The position numbers and the translations under genes were made by a program. Below are positions 22,034 through 22,685 of a stretch of 22,685 nucleotides of DNA, piece after piece. The notes under the pieces were generated by a model, which made no database searches, was not told where the DNA came from, and was given only the letters and a program-made list of their open reading frames with translations. The stretch is from NCBI GenBank assembly GCA_023390055.1, contig JAEWDP010000131.1, positions 1 through 22,685 of the forward strand, written 5' to 3'. This DNA comes from Pseudomonadota bacterium. GTDB taxonomy: Bacteria > Pseudomonadota > Alphaproteobacteria > Rhizobiales > Rhizobiaceae. Within the stretch, counting starts at the first letter, position 1. Each line of letters begins with the position of its first letter.

Positions 22034-22685
22034 ACGACAGCTGCAGTCCGTGCAGAAAATCTGCTGCCGCTTGCGCCTTTGCAGCGGCACTAAAAATCAA
22101 GCGTATGTCGCTGCGCATTGCAAAGAGCCAATCGTCAATATAAGCGGCGCTTTCCTGGCGGAGTTCCGCCGTGATCTCAAGATCACTGCAGAGGAAGCAT
22201 GCAGTAATCTCCGCTACCATTTCTTCAAAAGCATAATGCAGAGAACGATAATCCGGGGTCTGGCGGCGATCCAGCCGGTGGGGCGCACCGCTCCAATGAG
22301 CAAGCTCATGGAGTGCGGTGGTGTAATAGCTTTCACGGGACTCGAAGGCGGAAAATGGAGGCAATCGGATAAGATCGTGACGCGGCTGATAGCATGACAT
22401 ACTGCCACCATGGATAATGCGGGCATTTGTACCCTTGATAAAGGCGTCTGCAATTGCAAGACGATCCTCTGGCAGGCGAGGTCGGCGCTCTTTTCTTGTA
22501 TAGAATTCAGAAGGCAAACCGCCAATCTGAGAGAGATTAAAGACAGTGTAAGACTTAATATACGGGATCTTCTGGCTCTGCTCCCGGTCTTCGTCCTCCC
22601 CCGACTGTTCGCTGCGGCGGGCAACAGTGCCATATTTGACGATCAATGTCCCCTTCTCACCCATGCGGATCTGACCTCCAAGCTG
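22008..22685 (-). CDS. ArdC-type antirestriction / zincin-like protein, C-terminal part (cut by window edge)
   Basis: Partial protein of 225 visible residues continuing beyond the right edge. The segment GGQIRMGEKGTLIVKYG is typical of the N-terminal ssDNA-binding domain of ArdC-like proteins. The metallopeptidase-like part has HELAHWSG (HExxH) with EEMVAEI as third ligand region. The end FSAAAKAQAAADFLHGLQ is the usual ArdC C-terminus. The last ten residues (LSSTHFPRRS) are not family-like and are read from pxpC DNA in another frame, so the original stop was lost at the junction. ArdC-type genes usually sit on plasmids, integrative elements or islands and protect incoming DNA from restriction. 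The protein may still fold because the lost part is very short. Confidence 0.85.
   Translation of the reverse strand, partial: QLGGQIRMGEKGTLIVKYGTVARRSEQSGEDEDREQSQKIPYIKSYTVFNLSQIGGLPSEFYTRKERRPRLPEDRLAIADAFIKGTNARIIHGGSMSCYQPRHDLIRLPPFSAFESRESYYTTALHELAHWSGAPHRLDRRQTPDYRSLHYAFEEMVAEITACFLCSDLEITAELRQESAAYIDDWLFAMRSDIRLIFSAAAKAQAAADFLHGLQLSSTHFPRRS

Overview
The window looks like a chromosomal segment of an alphaproteobacterium, probably Rhizobiales/Hyphomicrobiales or Rhodobacterales. This rests on the gene order xoxF-xoxG-xoxJ followed by a class III alcohol dehydrogenase, a complete pqqABCDE operon, a lanthanide-uptake (lut/ped-type) ABC cluster and alphaproteobacterial-looking promoter hexamers. 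It is a methylotrophy or alcohol-oxidation locus of the lanthanide-dependent XoxF type. No calcium-type mxaF/mxaI genes are present.

Layout. Positions 1-3977 (minus strand) hold xoxF, xoxG, xoxJ and the 5' part of the glutathione-dependent formaldehyde dehydrogenase gene. A small secreted four-cysteine protein (4415-4759) is read divergently from xoxF. Positions 4811-7341 (minus) hold a complete NitT/TauT-type ABC importer (binding protein, permease, ATPase) of unknown substrate. A class I cytochrome c (7810-8190, plus) is divergent from it. Positions 8381-13413 (minus) hold the lut/ped-type cluster: binding protein (lutA), seven-bladed YVTN propeller, small acidic periplasmic protein, ABC-2 ATPase (lutE), permease (lutF) and a periplasmic protein of unknown function. 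Divergent from lutA, positions 13638-16911 (plus) hold pqqA (31 residues), pqqB, pqqC, pqqD and pqqE, the last four tightly coupled.

Positions 17058-17758 hold two small plus-strand genes, one unknown and one DUF488. Positions 17830-20961 (minus) look like a sulfur module: a secreted two-domain rhodanese, a YeeE/YedE-type transporter, a tiny protein with four cysteines at exact six-residue spacing, and a protein with an H-x-H-C motif. Positions 21263-22685 (minus) are a scar: a 5'-truncated, stop-containing pxpC remnant abuts the 3' end of an ArdC-type antirestriction gene that runs off the right edge. This suggests the edge of a mobile or rearranged segment.

How it fits together (family knowledge plus inference): Lut proteins bring lanthanide into the cell or route it, and PqqA-E make PQQ. 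XoxF uses both to oxidise methanol in the periplasm and passes electrons to XoxG and possibly to the second cytochrome c. Formaldehyde is then oxidised through S-hydroxymethylglutathione. The least explained parts are the NitT-type importer inside the locus, the four-Cys secreted protein next to xoxF, the poly-Asp periplasmic protein in the lut operon, and the Cys-repeat protein coupled to the YeeE transporter.
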